Positions 13,747-23,408 of a stretch of DNA of 64,000 nt are shown in pieces (position 1 is the first letter of the stretch; each line of letters starts with the position of its first letter). Source of the DNA: Pseudomonadaceae bacterium SI-3 (GTDB lineage: Bacteria; Pseudomonadota; Gammaproteobacteria; Pseudomonadales; Pseudomonadaceae); contig CP026511.1 in assembly GCA_004010935.1 (NCBI GenBank), positions 1,736,001 through 1,800,000 on the forward strand, in the 5' to 3' direction. The translations under genes were made by a program, and so were the position numbers. The notes beneath the pieces were generated by a model. It saw nothing but the letters and a program-made list of their open reading frames with translations. It was not told where the DNA came from and did no database searches.

Positions 13747-14355
13747 TTAGCGGCGTATTACGCCGACGCTCAAACCTTCGATAACCAACTCTTGCTGTTC
13801 AAGATCAACTTCAATAGGCGCAAACTCGGCGTTTTCGGCAAGCAGCCAGACCTTGCTGCCTTCACGTTTAAAACGTTTAACAGTTACTTCGTCATCGATT
13901 CGGGCCACGACTATCTGTCCATTCCGTGCTTCACGCGTGGTATGGACCGCTAGCAGATCCCCATCAAATATGCCGATATCCTTCATGCTCATACCGTTGA
14001 CGCGCAGTAGGTAATCAGCCTTCGGCTGGAAAAATGAAGGATTGATCTGGCAAGATTCTTCAACATGTTGCTGCGCCAGAATTGGCGCACCGGCAGCAAC
14101 CCGGCCGATTACCGGAAGGCCGTTGTCCTCGGTAGCCGGTTCGAAGCCTGGAATACGTATCCCGCGAGAGGCGCCGGGCGTCATTTCGATGGCGCCTTTG
14201 CGAGCCAAAGCCTTGAGGTGCTCCTCTGCGGCGTTGGGAGATTTGAAACCCAGCTCCTGAGCGATCTCGGCACGTGTCGGCGGGTAGCCGTTGTCTTCAA
14301 GGCAGCGCTTGATGAAGGCGAGAATTTCCGACTGGCGAGGGGTCAGCTTGATCAT
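13747..14355 (-). CDS. lexA: LexA repressor
   Basis: Master repressor of the SOS regulon; it cleaves itself when RecA filaments form. 202 residues: a winged-helix DNA-binding domain (1-70, starting [12 protein letters not shown]), then the S24 peptidase domain. The cleavage bond is A88-G89 in RVAAGAP, and the catalytic pair is S123 (NGMSMKD) and K160 (VTVKRFKR). The ATG at 14355 is chosen over the TTG at 14358. Two SOS boxes directly upstream show autoregulation, and sulA follows in the same unit. Confidence 0.97.
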   Translation of the reverse strand: MIKLTPRQSEILAFIKRCLEDNGYPPTRAEIAQELGFKSPNAAEEHLKALARKGAIEMTPGASRGIRIPGFEPATEDNGLPVIGRVAAGAPILAQQHVEESCQINPSFFQPKADYLLRVNGMSMKDIGIFDGDLLAVHTTREARNGQIVVARIDDEVTVKRFKREGSKVWLLAENAEFAPIEVDLEQQELVIEGLSVGVIRR

Positions 14356-14366
14356 CAAAAGGGTCT

Positions 14367-14382
14367 CTGTTCTTTTATACAG
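14367..14382 (-). promoter_or_regulatory. LexA-binding SOS box 1
   Basis: CTGTTCTTTTATACAG fits CTG-N10-CAG with an AT-rich centre. It lies 11 bases upstream of the lexA start codon, so LexA bound here would block transcription of lexA-sulA. Confidence 0.9.
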
Positions 14383-14385
14383 TGA

Positions 14386-14401
14386 CTGGGATTATATACA
14401 G
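14386..14401 (-). promoter_or_regulatory. LexA-binding SOS box 2
   Basis: CTGGGATTATATACAG also fits CTG-N10-CAG, four bases from box 1. A tandem pair in front of lexA is the arrangement known from E. coli and allows cooperative binding. Confidence 0.88.
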
Positions 14402-14464
14402 TACCGAATGCTTGGCAATCGTTGTTTGATTGGGCGACAGGTAGGCTGTACGCGCAGTAAAGGG

Positions 14465-14484
14465 GCGCCGAAGCATTTCGGCGC
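14465..14484. other. Inverted repeat between lexA and psrA
   Basis: GCGCCGAA (14465-14472) and TTCGGCGC (14477-14484), an 8-bp perfect stem with a GCAT loop, sits between the divergent lexA and psrA promoters. It may insulate them or bind a regulator. There is no T-run. Confidence 0.35.
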
Positions 14485-14492
14485 TATGTCGG

Positions 14493-14521
14493 TTGACTTG
14501 GTGTAGGTTGAAACGTAAGTT
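14493..14521 (+). promoter_or_regulatory. Candidate psrA promoter
   Basis: TTGACT (14493-14498) and TAAGTT (14516-14521) at 17-base spacing. The -10 lies inside the first PsrA box, so PsrA binding would exclude RNA polymerase. Confidence 0.5.
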
Positions 14522-14536
14522 TCAAACAGATGTTTG
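14510..14536. promoter_or_regulatory. Two overlapping PsrA operator boxes
   Basis: GAAACGTAAGTTTC (14510-14523) and CAAACAGATGTTTG (14523-14536) share one base. Both fit the known PsrA motif (G/C)AAAC-N2-4-GTTT(G/C). They lie just upstream of psrA, as expected for autorepression. Confidence 0.85.
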
Positions 14537-14550
14537 TCGGGGGAGAGGGC

Positions 14551-15258
14551 ATGGCGCAGTCCGAAACAGTCGAGCGTATCCTGGATGCGGCGGAGCAGCT
14601 ATTCGCTGAGAAGGGGTTCGCCGAGACGTCGCTGCGTCTGATCACCAGCAAAGCCGGCGTCAACCTGGCCGCAGTGAACTATCACTTCGGTTCGAAAAAG
14701 GCACTTATTCAGGCAGTTTTCTCGCGTTTTCTAGGGCCCTTCTGCATCAGCCTCGAGCGGGAGCTGGATAGGCGCGAAGCGCAGTCTGACAGGAAGGAAA
14801 GCCTCGAAGAGTTACTGGAGATCCTGGTCGAGCAAGCGCTGGCAGTGACGCCGCGTAGCGGCGATGACCTGTCCATCTTCATGCGTCTGCTGGGGCTTTC
14901 CTTCAGTCAGAGCCAGGGGCATCTACGTCGCTATCTCGAGGACATGTACGGCAAGGTGTTTCGCCGTTACATGCATCGAGTACACGAGGCCGCGCCGTCG
15001 ATCCCGCCGATCGAATTGTTCTGGCGTGTGCATTTCATGCTGGGCGCTGCGGCTTTCAGTATGTCGGGTATCAAAGCGTTAAGGGCTATCGCCGAGAACG
15101 ATTTCGGCGCAAGAACCTCGATTGAGCAGGTCATGCGCATGATGGTCCCGTTTCTTGCGGCGGGTATGCGGGCCGACTCGGGTGTCGCAGATCCAGGCCT
15201 GGCGCAGGCCCATCCAATTGCCCGACGCAACGCCTTGGCAATGCCAGCCAAGGGCTAG
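14551..15258 (+). CDS. psrA: TetR-family fatty-acid regulator PsrA
   Basis: Repressor that senses long-chain acyl molecules. In Pseudomonas it represses itself and fadBA and activates rpoS. 235 residues; the N-terminal helix-turn-helix includes SLRLITSKAGVNLAAVNYHF and the next residues GSKKALIQ. The start is the ATG at 14551 behind GGGGGAGAGG, not the ATG at 14530, which lies inside the operator. The C-terminal ligand domain (about 80-220) is typical in length. Its location next to lexA is conserved in Pseudomonas. Confidence 0.95.
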   Translation: MAQSETVERILDAAEQLFAEKGFAETSLRLITSKAGVNLAAVNYHFGSKKALIQAVFSRFLGPFCISLERELDRREAQSDRKESLEELLEILVEQALAVTPRSGDDLSIFMRLLGLSFSQSQGHLRRYLEDMYGKVFRRYMHRVHEAAPSIPPIELFWRVHFMLGAAAFSMSGIKALRAIAENDFGARTSIEQVMRMMVPFLAAGMRADSGVADPGLAQAHPIARRNALAMPAKG

Positions 15259-15297
15259 GGTGCATCCTCACGGGGCGATCGGCTAAGCTAGCCGCCC

Positions 15298-15822
15298 ATG
15301 AATGACCTCGATTTCCTCCATATCTCGATCGCTGACCAGACGCTCTACGGGTTTGCCGATTCCTGCCTGTGCCTCCGTTTCCCGGTTTCAACCGCGCGTA
15401 ATGGTGCTGGTGAACGCAATGGCTCCGGTTGTACGCCGCGAGGCCTCCATCAGGTGCGCGTGCGCATTGGTGAGGGCTTGCCTCCGGGAGCCGTTTTGCG
15501 CGGACGGCGTTGGACCGGGGAGGTATGGGATGCCGATCTGCATGAACGGTTTCCTGGCCGTGACTGGATCCTGACCCGGATCCTCTGGCTCAGCGGTTGC
15601 GAGCCGGGGTACAACCGGATGGGTCCAGTCGATACTTTTCGCCGCTACATCTATCTGCATGGCACGCCGGATTCGGAGCCTATGGGAATACCGCTCTCCC
15701 ACGGCTGCATCAGGTTACGCAATGCCGACCTGCTCGAACTTTTTCCCCGTGTGCCCGCTGGCTGTGCCGTGTATATCGGCGAAGCTGCATGCCCGGATTG
15801 GTCAAGCGCAACGCTGATATAA
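15298..15822 (+). CDS. L,D-transpeptidase family (YkuD) protein
   Basis: 174 residues with the YkuD catalytic signature near the C-terminus: HGTPDS, then SHGCIRLRNADLLEL. The Cys in SHGC is the nucleophile, with the HGT histidine and the following Arg. Relatives make or edit 3-3 cross-links in peptidoglycan or attach lipoproteins to it. No clear signal peptide is visible, which is odd for a wall enzyme; a cytoplasmic or recycling role is possible. The short repeat GGCTA-AGC-TAGCC lies just before the start. nagZ follows after 16 bases. Confidence 0.85.
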   Translation: MNDLDFLHISIADQTLYGFADSCLCLRFPVSTARNGAGERNGSGCTPRGLHQVRVRIGEGLPPGAVLRGRRWTGEVWDADLHERFPGRDWILTRILWLSGCEPGYNRMGPVDTFRRYIYLHGTPDSEPMGIPLSHGCIRLRNADLLELFPRVPAGCAVYIGEAACPDWSSATLI

Positions 15823-15838
15823 GGATTCGCTCACTAAC

Positions 15839-17589
<1,751 letters not shown>

Positions 17590-17731
17590 TTGCAGTCCCG
17601 CCAGCTGGTGCCGTGGCTAGCCAGTGGCATGCTGGCAGTAACGGCGGTAACGGCGTTGACGGCTTCGCCAGGCGTCGTCAGTGTGGTCGCAAAGACGTAG
17701 CACGTCGCTGCTAGTTTCGCCAAACAACCCG

Positions 17732-17759
17732 TTGCGGGCGATCCGCTGCTTGCTACACT
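17732..17759 (+). promoter_or_regulatory. Candidate promoter of the LEA-type lipoprotein gene
   Basis: TTGCGG (17732-17737) and an extended -10, TGCTACACT (TACACT at 17754-17759), 16-base spacing, 24 bases before the start codon. The -35 is weak; the extended -10 compensates. Confidence 0.45.
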
Positions 17760-17782
17760 TGGCCGTCCTTTGGAGTACCGGA

Positions 17783-18280
17783 ATGCTTTGCCACGCACCC
17801 ATAAGAAGAATATCCAGAACGGTGATGTTGTTGAGTCTGCTGGCCGGCCTTGCAGGCTGTTCCACCTGGTTCAGCAGTGATTTCCGGGATCCCCGCGTCC
17901 AACTTAAAAACGTCGAAATCATCAAAGCCAGGCTGCTCGAACAGGAGTTCATGCTGCGCTTTCGCATCGACAATCCCAACGAGCAGAGCCTGCCGGTTCG
18001 CGGTTTGGTGTATACCGTCCACCTCAACGACATCGAGCTGGCAAGCGGAGAGTCCAGCGGCTGGACAACCGTTCCAGGAAACGGCTTCGAGTATTACGAG
18101 GTGCCGATACATACCAATCTCTGGCGGCACATGAAGTACATTGTGCGTCTGTTGGAAAAGCCGGATCGCCCGATTGCCTATCGTCTGGATGGTGAGTTGA
18201 AAACCGGTCTAATGCTCGGACGGCGCGTGCACATCTCAACCAATGGCGAGATAATCCCCGGCAACTTTATCCCGGAGTAG
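17783..18280 (+). CDS. LEA type 2 family lipoprotein
   Basis: 165 residues with a signal peptide and lipobox LAGC near residue 25, so it should be lipid-anchored. The mature part is a WHy/LEA14-like beta-sandwich ([35 protein letters not shown], then [13 protein letters not shown]). Such domains occur in desiccation- and stress-related proteins, though in bacteria their role is poorly known. The ATG at 17783 follows GGAG; another ATG at 17825 would still leave the lipobox. It is followed by the SEC-C gene after 8 bases. Confidence 0.85.
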   Translation: MLCHAPIRRISRTVMLLSLLAGLAGCSTWFSSDFRDPRVQLKNVEIIKARLLEQEFMLRFRIDNPNEQSLPVRGLVYTVHLNDIELASGESSGWTTVPGNGFEYYEVPIHTNLWRHMKYIVRLLEKPDRPIAYRLDGELKTGLMLGRRVHISTNGEIIPGNFIPE

Positions 18281-18288
18281 CAGTACCG

Positions 18289-18486
18289 ATGAACCACGAA
18301 ACACACGTGCACGGTCCCGATTGCAATCATGATCATGATCACGCACACCAGGACCACGGGCATGTACACGGCCCGCATTGCAACCACAGCCACGATCCGG
18401 TGCGTAATCCGCTGAAGGATGTCGGTCGGAACGATCCCTGCCCATGCGGCAGCCAGAAAAAATTCAAGAAGTGCCACGGAGCCTGA
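18289..18486 (+). CDS. Small SEC-C motif protein with His-rich N-terminus
   Basis: 65 residues. The C-terminal half is a SEC-C zinc motif, [20 protein letters not shown], as found at the end of SecA. The N-terminal half has 13 His within 35 residues, with two repeats of the type [11 protein letters not shown] and [11 protein letters not shown]. It is probably a metal-binding protein; the partner is unknown. The first repeat is identical to the tail of the protein at 189. It lies between the lipoprotein and DUF2489 genes with tiny gaps, so it is likely part of one operon. Confidence 0.85.
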   Translation: MNHETHVHGPDCNHDHDHAHQDHGHVHGPHCNHSHDPVRNPLKDVGRNDPCPCGSQKKFKKCHGA

Positions 18487-18493
18487 TCCGCGC

Positions 18494-18958
18494 ATGACAC
18501 CCTTCGCCATAGTGTTGCTCATAGCTGCCCTGCTGCTGATCGCGGCCCTGGCGGGATACGCCCTGCATCTATGGCGCAGGGTATGGCGAAGAGAGCAACA
18601 GCTAGCGGAGATGCAGGCGCAGCAGCACGCAGCGCTTGCCGCAGACCTACGCGTGCTCGCGAGCAGCCTGCTCGAAGAACAGGTCCCTCTGATCGAAGGT
18701 GCTATCCGGATCAAGGTGCTGCTGGATAACTTCGATTCCGCGCTGGGTCAGGACCCGCGCTGTCAGGTTTTTCAGGTGCTCTTCGAGGAGACCTCGCAAG
18801 TCCCTACTCATGACGCCTGGAAAGCGCTGGATCGTTCTGAGCGTCGCCATCATGAGGCACGCTTCAGTGCGCTCGAACTGCAGCACAAGGCCGAGGCGCG
18901 CCGCTCCGCCCGCTGGCTGCTTGATGAAGCACTGCCAAAGAATCACCAAGCCGCCTGA
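18494..18958 (+). CDS. DUF2489 family membrane-anchored protein
   Basis: 154 residues. A single N-terminal transmembrane helix (about 3-25: [20 protein letters not shown]) is followed by a basic stretch and a helical, glutamine-rich cytoplasmic domain. The block [22 protein letters not shown] fits DUF2489. The function is unknown. The start at 18494 lies 7 bases after the SEC-C gene stop, which suggests coupling. Confidence 0.75.
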   Translation: MTPFAIVLLIAALLLIAALAGYALHLWRRVWRREQQLAEMQAQQHAALAADLRVLASSLLEEQVPLIEGAIRIKVLLDNFDSALGQDPRCQVFQVLFEETSQVPTHDAWKALDRSERRHHEARFSALELQHKAEARRSARWLLDEALPKNHQAA

Positions 18959-19019
18959 GCGCGACGGCAGACCACATCCTTTTTCATATCTCTACTGCCC
19001 TGCCCGCAAGGAGCCGTTG

Positions 19020-21557
19020 ATGCCACTGCGCCTGCCGTTTTTTCTGGTTCGCCTGACGTTGGGCGCCGTATTTGTGGGCGGAGCCCTTAGCGGCTGCCAG
19101 GCCTATCTGGACAGTCGCTACAGCGACAGTCTGCCGCCTGCCCAGGGCGTCCAGGCGATTACGGGGCTGGACAAGAGCGTAAGCATCCGTCGCAACACGC
19201 TGGGTATGCCGCTGATTGAAACGGCGAACTTTCATGATGCGCTGTTCGGGTTGGGTTACGTACATGCCACTGACCGGCTGAGTCAGATGGTCAGCATGCG
19301 GCTCATGGCCCAAGGGCGCTTGGCTGAAATGGCCGGGCCTGGAGTGCTTGAGGTCGACCGCTTCATGCGTGCGGTAAACCTTCGGCAAAGCGCTGCGGTG
19401 CTGTATCGGGAAAGCTCGCCGCGGATGAAGCGCTTCTTCGAGGTGTATGCCAGAGGCGTTAACGCCTACCTGTTCCGTCATCGCGACAAGTTGCCGATGG
19501 ACCTTGCCGTCACAGGCTATACGCCTGAGTACTGGAAGGCTGAAGATTCGGCACTGGTGTTCTGTCTGTTGAACTTCGGCCTGGCGGTCAATCTTCAGGA
19601 AGAAATCGCATCGCTGGTCATGGCGCAGAAAGTCGGTGCGGACAACGTCGCCTGGCTGCTGCCCACCTACCCAGACGAGGCGTTGCCATTTGAGGAGGCC
19701 GACAAGCTCAAAGGCTTGAAGCTTACCGGCGATATTGCTGGGCTTGCTGAGCTTGAGAGCGCTGCCGCTCAAGTTGCCTCGCTCAACATGCTGGGGGTCG
19801 CCGCTTCGAACAATTGGGCCATTTCCGGCAGCAATACGCGCAGTGGCAAGCCGATCCTGGCCAATGACACGCACTTGCCGCTGTCCATGCCGTCGTACTG
19901 GAACTTCGTGCAGATTCGCTCGCCGAAGTTTCAGGCTGCAGGCGTGACGATTGCTGGCGTGCCTGCTGTGGTCGCCGGGTTCAACGGCAAGCTGGGCTGG
20001 GGCATGACCATGGTCATGGGCGATACCCAGGACCTCTTTCTCGAGCAGGTACGGCGCGAGGGCACCCGCTTGCTGTATCTGGCCGATGGCAAGTGGGTGC
20101 CGGCTCGCGAGCGAAATGAGACCTTCTTTATCAAGGGCGCGCGCCCTGTCCGAGAAACGATCTACGAGACACGCAACGGGCCGTTGCTCAATAGCGTTCT
20201 AGGGGAGCGCAAACACCCCTTGCAGCCGCTGCAGTTGAGCAGTGGTTACGGGCTGGCTCTGAAGACCAACCAGTTCGAGGCTGATCAGACGCTGGATGCA
20301 TTTTTCGACCTGACCCGTGCGAAATCCGTCGACCAGGCGTTCGAGGCGACCCGCGACATCCGTGCTGTGGCACTGAACATCGTGTTTGCCGACCAGCAAA
20401 GTACCGGCTGGCAGGTCACCGGACGCTATCCGAACCGGCGCGAGGGGTTGGGCCTGCTTCCGTCGCCCGGTTGGGAAGGGCGTTATGACTGGGACGGTTA
20501 CGCCGATCCCATGCTTCACCCCTATGATCAGGATCCGATACAAGGCTGGCTAGGGACCGCCAATCATCGCACCGTGCCTAAGGGCTATGGCATGCAGCTG
20601 TCCAATTCCTGGTACTACCCGGAGCGTGCCGAGCGTATTGCCGAGCTGCTTGGTCGGGGCAAGCAGGACACCCGCAGTGTGATCGCAATGCAGTATGACC
20701 AGACGACAACCTTTGCGGCGAAGCTGCAGACCATGCTGCAGGCGCCGGGAATGGCGGAGCCGCTGAAAGCCGCCATCGATACGCTTGCCGAGCCTGAGCG
20801 GCGCCGGGCACGTGAAGCGCTTTCGACCCTTCTGCGCTTCGATGGCAAGCTCGCTGCTGGCTCTGCGGACGCAGCGCTGTATGAAACCTTCCTGATGGAG
20901 GCGGCACGCCAGACCTTTCTCGACGAGCTGGGGCCGGAGGGTAGCGCCGCCTGGAAGGCGCTGGTCGAGACCGCAAACGCCTCCTATTCGGCACAGGCCG
21001 ATCATCTGCTCGGCCGCGACGACAGCCCGTTCTGGGACGATATCGGTACGTCCCAACAGGAAGACAAGCCGGCCATTCTGGCGCGCTCACTTGCCGCTTC
21101 GGTCAGTCGTATGGAAACTGCCCTGGGTGCTGATCGAAGTGCCTGGCAGTGGGGGCAGCTGCATACCTACACCTGGAAGAGCGGCACTACTCAACTGGCG
21201 CCTTACATGTCGCCCAGCCAGCGTGCCGGCATCAATGCGATCAACGGCTATCTGGATCGGGGGCCGGTAGCGGCTGGTGGCGATCACAGCACGCTGAACG
21301 TGTCGGCCTACCGCTGGGGCGACAATTTCGATACCTGGCTGATTCCGGCAATGCGGATCATTGTCGACTTCGGTCGTGATGAGCCGATGATCGGGCTAAA
21401 TAGCACCGGTCAGTCGGGCAACCCGGCCAGCCCCCACTACGCAGACGGCATCGAGGCCTGGTTGAAAGGCGGCTACATGAGCTTCCCATTTAAATCGGAG
21501 AATCTCGACAAGGTCTACGGCACCCAGCGATTGCTGCTCACGCCGGCGCCTAAATAG
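19020..21557 (+). CDS. quiP: Penicillin-amidase family N-acyl-homoserine lactone acylase (QuiP-like)
   Basis: Ntn-hydrolase that deacylates acyl amides. The close family member QuiP of P. aeruginosa degrades long-chain acyl-homoserine lactones, so a quorum-quenching or signal-turnover role is likely. 845 residues with the expected layout: signal peptide, alpha chain, and autocleavage before S263 in [10 protein letters not shown], which becomes the N-terminal nucleophile of the beta chain. The ribosome site AAGGAG precedes the ATG at 19020. LSGC at 23-26 looks like a lipobox, so it may be membrane-tethered. Other acyl amides could be the true substrate. Confidence 0.88.
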   Translation: MPLRLPFFLVRLTLGAVFVGGALSGCQAYLDSRYSDSLPPAQGVQAITGLDKSVSIRRNTLGMPLIETANFHDALFGLGYVHATDRLSQMVSMRLMAQGRLAEMAGPGVLEVDRFMRAVNLRQSAAVLYRESSPRMKRFFEVYARGVNAYLFRHRDKLPMDLAVTGYTPEYWKAEDSALVFCLLNFGLAVNLQEEIASLVMAQKVGADNVAWLLPTYPDEALPFEEADKLKGLKLTGDIAGLAELESAAAQVASLNMLGVAASNNWAISGSNTRSGKPILANDTHLPLSMPSYWNFVQIRSPKFQAAGVTIAGVPAVVAGFNGKLGWGMTMVMGDTQDLFLEQVRREGTRLLYLADGKWVPARERNETFFIKGARPVRETIYETRNGPLLNSVLGERKHPLQPLQLSSGYGLALKTNQFEADQTLDAFFDLTRAKSVDQAFEATRDIRAVALNIVFADQQSTGWQVTGRYPNRREGLGLLPSPGWEGRYDWDGYADPMLHPYDQDPIQGWLGTANHRTVPKGYGMQLSNSWYYPERAERIAELLGRGKQDTRSVIAMQYDQTTTFAAKLQTMLQAPGMAEPLKAAIDTLAEPERRRAREALSTLLRFDGKLAAGSADAALYETFLMEAARQTFLDELGPEGSAAWKALVETANASYSAQADHLLGRDDSPFWDDIGTSQQEDKPAILARSLAASVSRMETALGADRSAWQWGQLHTYTWKSGTTQLAPYMSPSQRAGINAINGYLDRGPVAAGGDHSTLNVSAYRWGDNFDTWLIPAMRIIVDFGRDEPMIGLNSTGQSGNPASPHYADGIEAWLKGGYMSFPFKSENLDKVYGTQRLLLTPAPK

Positions 21558-21599
21558 CCCACTGATCGATGGACGAAGCAGTACTGGTGCTGTTTCGGG

Positions 21600-22199
21600 T
21601 CAGCTGTTCTTGCGCCAGTCGAAATCCATCTGTCGGGCGGTGGCTTCGGCCAGTTCGCGGCCAGCGATACGCTCGACCAAGTGCAGGCTCATGTCGATAC
21701 CGGCCGAAATACCTGCCGAGGTTACGTAGCGGCCGGTATCAACCCAGCGGCAGCCTTCGACCACTTTGAGCAGCGGGAACATCGCTTTCAGTTCGCTGAT
21801 GTCTTCCCAGTGCGTGGTCACCTTATGCGCGTAAAGCACGTTGGCTTTCGCCAGCAGGAAGGCGCCGGTGCACACCGAGGCGGTGAGTCCGGCCTGCGCG
21901 GCGGTTTTCTCGATCCACCGAACCACCTCTGGGTTCTCCAGTTCGTTAGTGACCACTCCGCCCGGGACGATCAGCAAGTCGATGGTGGGGTGGTTGGCAA
22001 AGTTGTAGTTGGGTTGGACGACCAGGCCCGCCCTGGCGCGCACGAGCCCCTTGCGCGCAGCGATGGTTGACGTCGAGAAGGGCGGTGGCTGACCGTCGCG
22101 CAGCGCCAGCCGCGTCGCGGTGGTGAATACCTCGTAAGGTCCCGTAAAATCGAGCACCTCGACGTCGGGGTAAACGTAGATACCGACGAATGTGGGCAT
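21600..22199 (-). CDS. DJ-1/PfpI family protein (isonitrile-hydratase-like)
   Basis: 199 residues with the DJ-1/PfpI fold: nucleophile C110 in SVCTGAFLLA and an N-terminal VLDFTGPYEVF motif containing D17. The Asp/Cys pair is the mark of bacterial isocyanide hydratases, which turn isonitriles into formamides, so that subfamily is a fair guess. Other DJ-1 relatives are regulators or glyoxalases; no AraC helix-turn-helix is attached here. The ATG at 22199 is preferred (AGGTG upstream) to the GTG at 22208. It is convergent with quiP. Confidence 0.82.
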   Translation of the reverse strand: MPTFVGIYVYPDVEVLDFTGPYEVFTTATRLALRDGQPPPFSTSTIAARKGLVRARAGLVVQPNYNFANHPTIDLLIVPGGVVTNELENPEVVRWIEKTAAQAGLTASVCTGAFLLAKANVLYAHKVTTHWEDISELKAMFPLLKVVEGCRWVDTGRYVTSAGISAGIDMSLHLVERIAGRELAEATARQMDFDWRKNS

Positions 22200-22294
22200 G
22201 ACGGGCACCTGTCGTATGCGCTGAGCTTAAGAGGCGATTATTCGAGCCGGTATGCAGGATATTCCTGAATGGTCTTGCGAAGGTCTAGGTCAGC

Positions 22295-22993
22295 CTAGCT
22301 GGCTGCTCGTGTCACTTCCAATACCGTGATGGTTGATGGCTCTGGGTAGTGCCATCGGACCTCGACATCCCAGAGCCGGGTGCCGTAGCGGCGTTCCGGT
22401 GCTGGCGTCTGATAGGCCGGTCGTGGGTCCTGTGCCAGGCACTGTTCGATCAAGGCTTGCAGCGGCTCGCCCAGCCGCGCCGCTTCGCAGTGCGCCTGTT
22501 GCAGGCTGGCCTCGGTCCAGCGCACTGCAATGAGGTTGGGTGCGTCCTCGGCCAAGCCGTTATGGGCATCCGTCACCACGTCGGCATAGGGGACATAAGG
22601 CTTGATGTCCAGCACCGGTGTCCCATCGAGCAGATCGATTCCCGACAGATGAAGACGGCCTGGCTCGATCCGGTCCAGTTTCACCACCGACTGCCCGATG
22701 CCGTTCGGCCGGTGCGTCGCCCGTGTCGCGAATACGCCAACCATTCGGTTGCCACCTAGACGTGGTGGCCGTACTCGCAGACGGGGTTCGGCCTCCAAAG
22801 CTTGATGAAAAAGAAACAGCAGCCAGACATGGCTCACCTGTTCCAGTCCCTCCAGAGCATGAACCTGATCGAACGGTGCGACCAGTTCCAGTACGCCTCG
22901 AGCGGCGGGTGCCAGTTGCGGCTGGCGTGGAATGGCGAACTTTTCCTTGAAACAGGAGCGGACGAAGCCGATGGGAGAAACGGAGTAGGACAT
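22295..22993 (-). CDS. trmO: tRNA (N6-threonylcarbamoyladenosine-37) N6-methyltransferase TrmO
   Basis: Methylates the t6A base at position 37 of tRNA-Thr using SAM. 232 residues: the beta-barrel TsaA/UPF0066 domain at 1-145, with RPNGIGQSVVKLD and DGTPVLDIKPYVPYAD as hallmarks, and a smaller C-terminal domain with the ERRYGTRLWDVEVRW tail common to gamma-proteobacterial forms. The start MSYSVSPIGFVRS at 22993 matches the family; an upstream in-frame extension does not. It is a single gene, divergent from betT. Confidence 0.92.
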   Translation of the reverse strand: MSYSVSPIGFVRSCFKEKFAIPRQPQLAPAARGVLELVAPFDQVHALEGLEQVSHVWLLFLFHQALEAEPRLRVRPPRLGGNRMVGVFATRATHRPNGIGQSVVKLDRIEPGRLHLSGIDLLDGTPVLDIKPYVPYADVVTDAHNGLAEDAPNLIAVRWTEASLQQAHCEAARLGEPLQALIEQCLAQDPRPAYQTPAPERRYGTRLWDVEVRWHYPEPSTITVLEVTRAAS

Positions 22994-23408
22994 GGTGATT
23001 AGCCAGGCGCGGAGGGGCGCCATCTTACCCGTTGCGGTGGCGGATCGCGCCTACGCGCAAGGCTGGCGCAGCACTCTGCAATAGCTTCAGAGCCCGACCG
23101 GTGCGTACGCATGAGCCCCTTTGCGTCAGCTCGCTATCTGCGGCCCCATGCAGAGTTTCGATAATTCGTGTAGGGTAACCGCCCTTTTTTCGAACATAGG
23201 CTACGTTTGTTTTACGGCTGTACGCTTCACTCTTTTCCAGTGCCGCGCTCGCCAGCGCTTTACGGCAGTTTTTGGCGCGTCGCCCCTGACGCAGCCCCGC
23301 ATACAGGCAGCAGCAGTGCAGCCGCTTTGGCAGTCGCAAAACGTGGCAGCCGCATTTCGTCGCGTCGCGATGTCCTAAAAGCCAGAACAAGTTCAGGAGA
23401 TAGAACTG
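22994..23408. other. trmO-betT intergenic region
   Basis: About 415 bases without a credible gene. A GATAAT hexamer at 23160-23165 has no good -35. I saw no BetI-type palindrome. The stretch presumably carries the betT promoter and any osmotic control elements, but I cannot place them. Confidence 0.4.

Noticed and set aside
23065..23082. Sigma-54-like TGGCGC...TGCA upstream of betT
   Set aside because: The GG-to-GC spacing is off by one base from the required distance.
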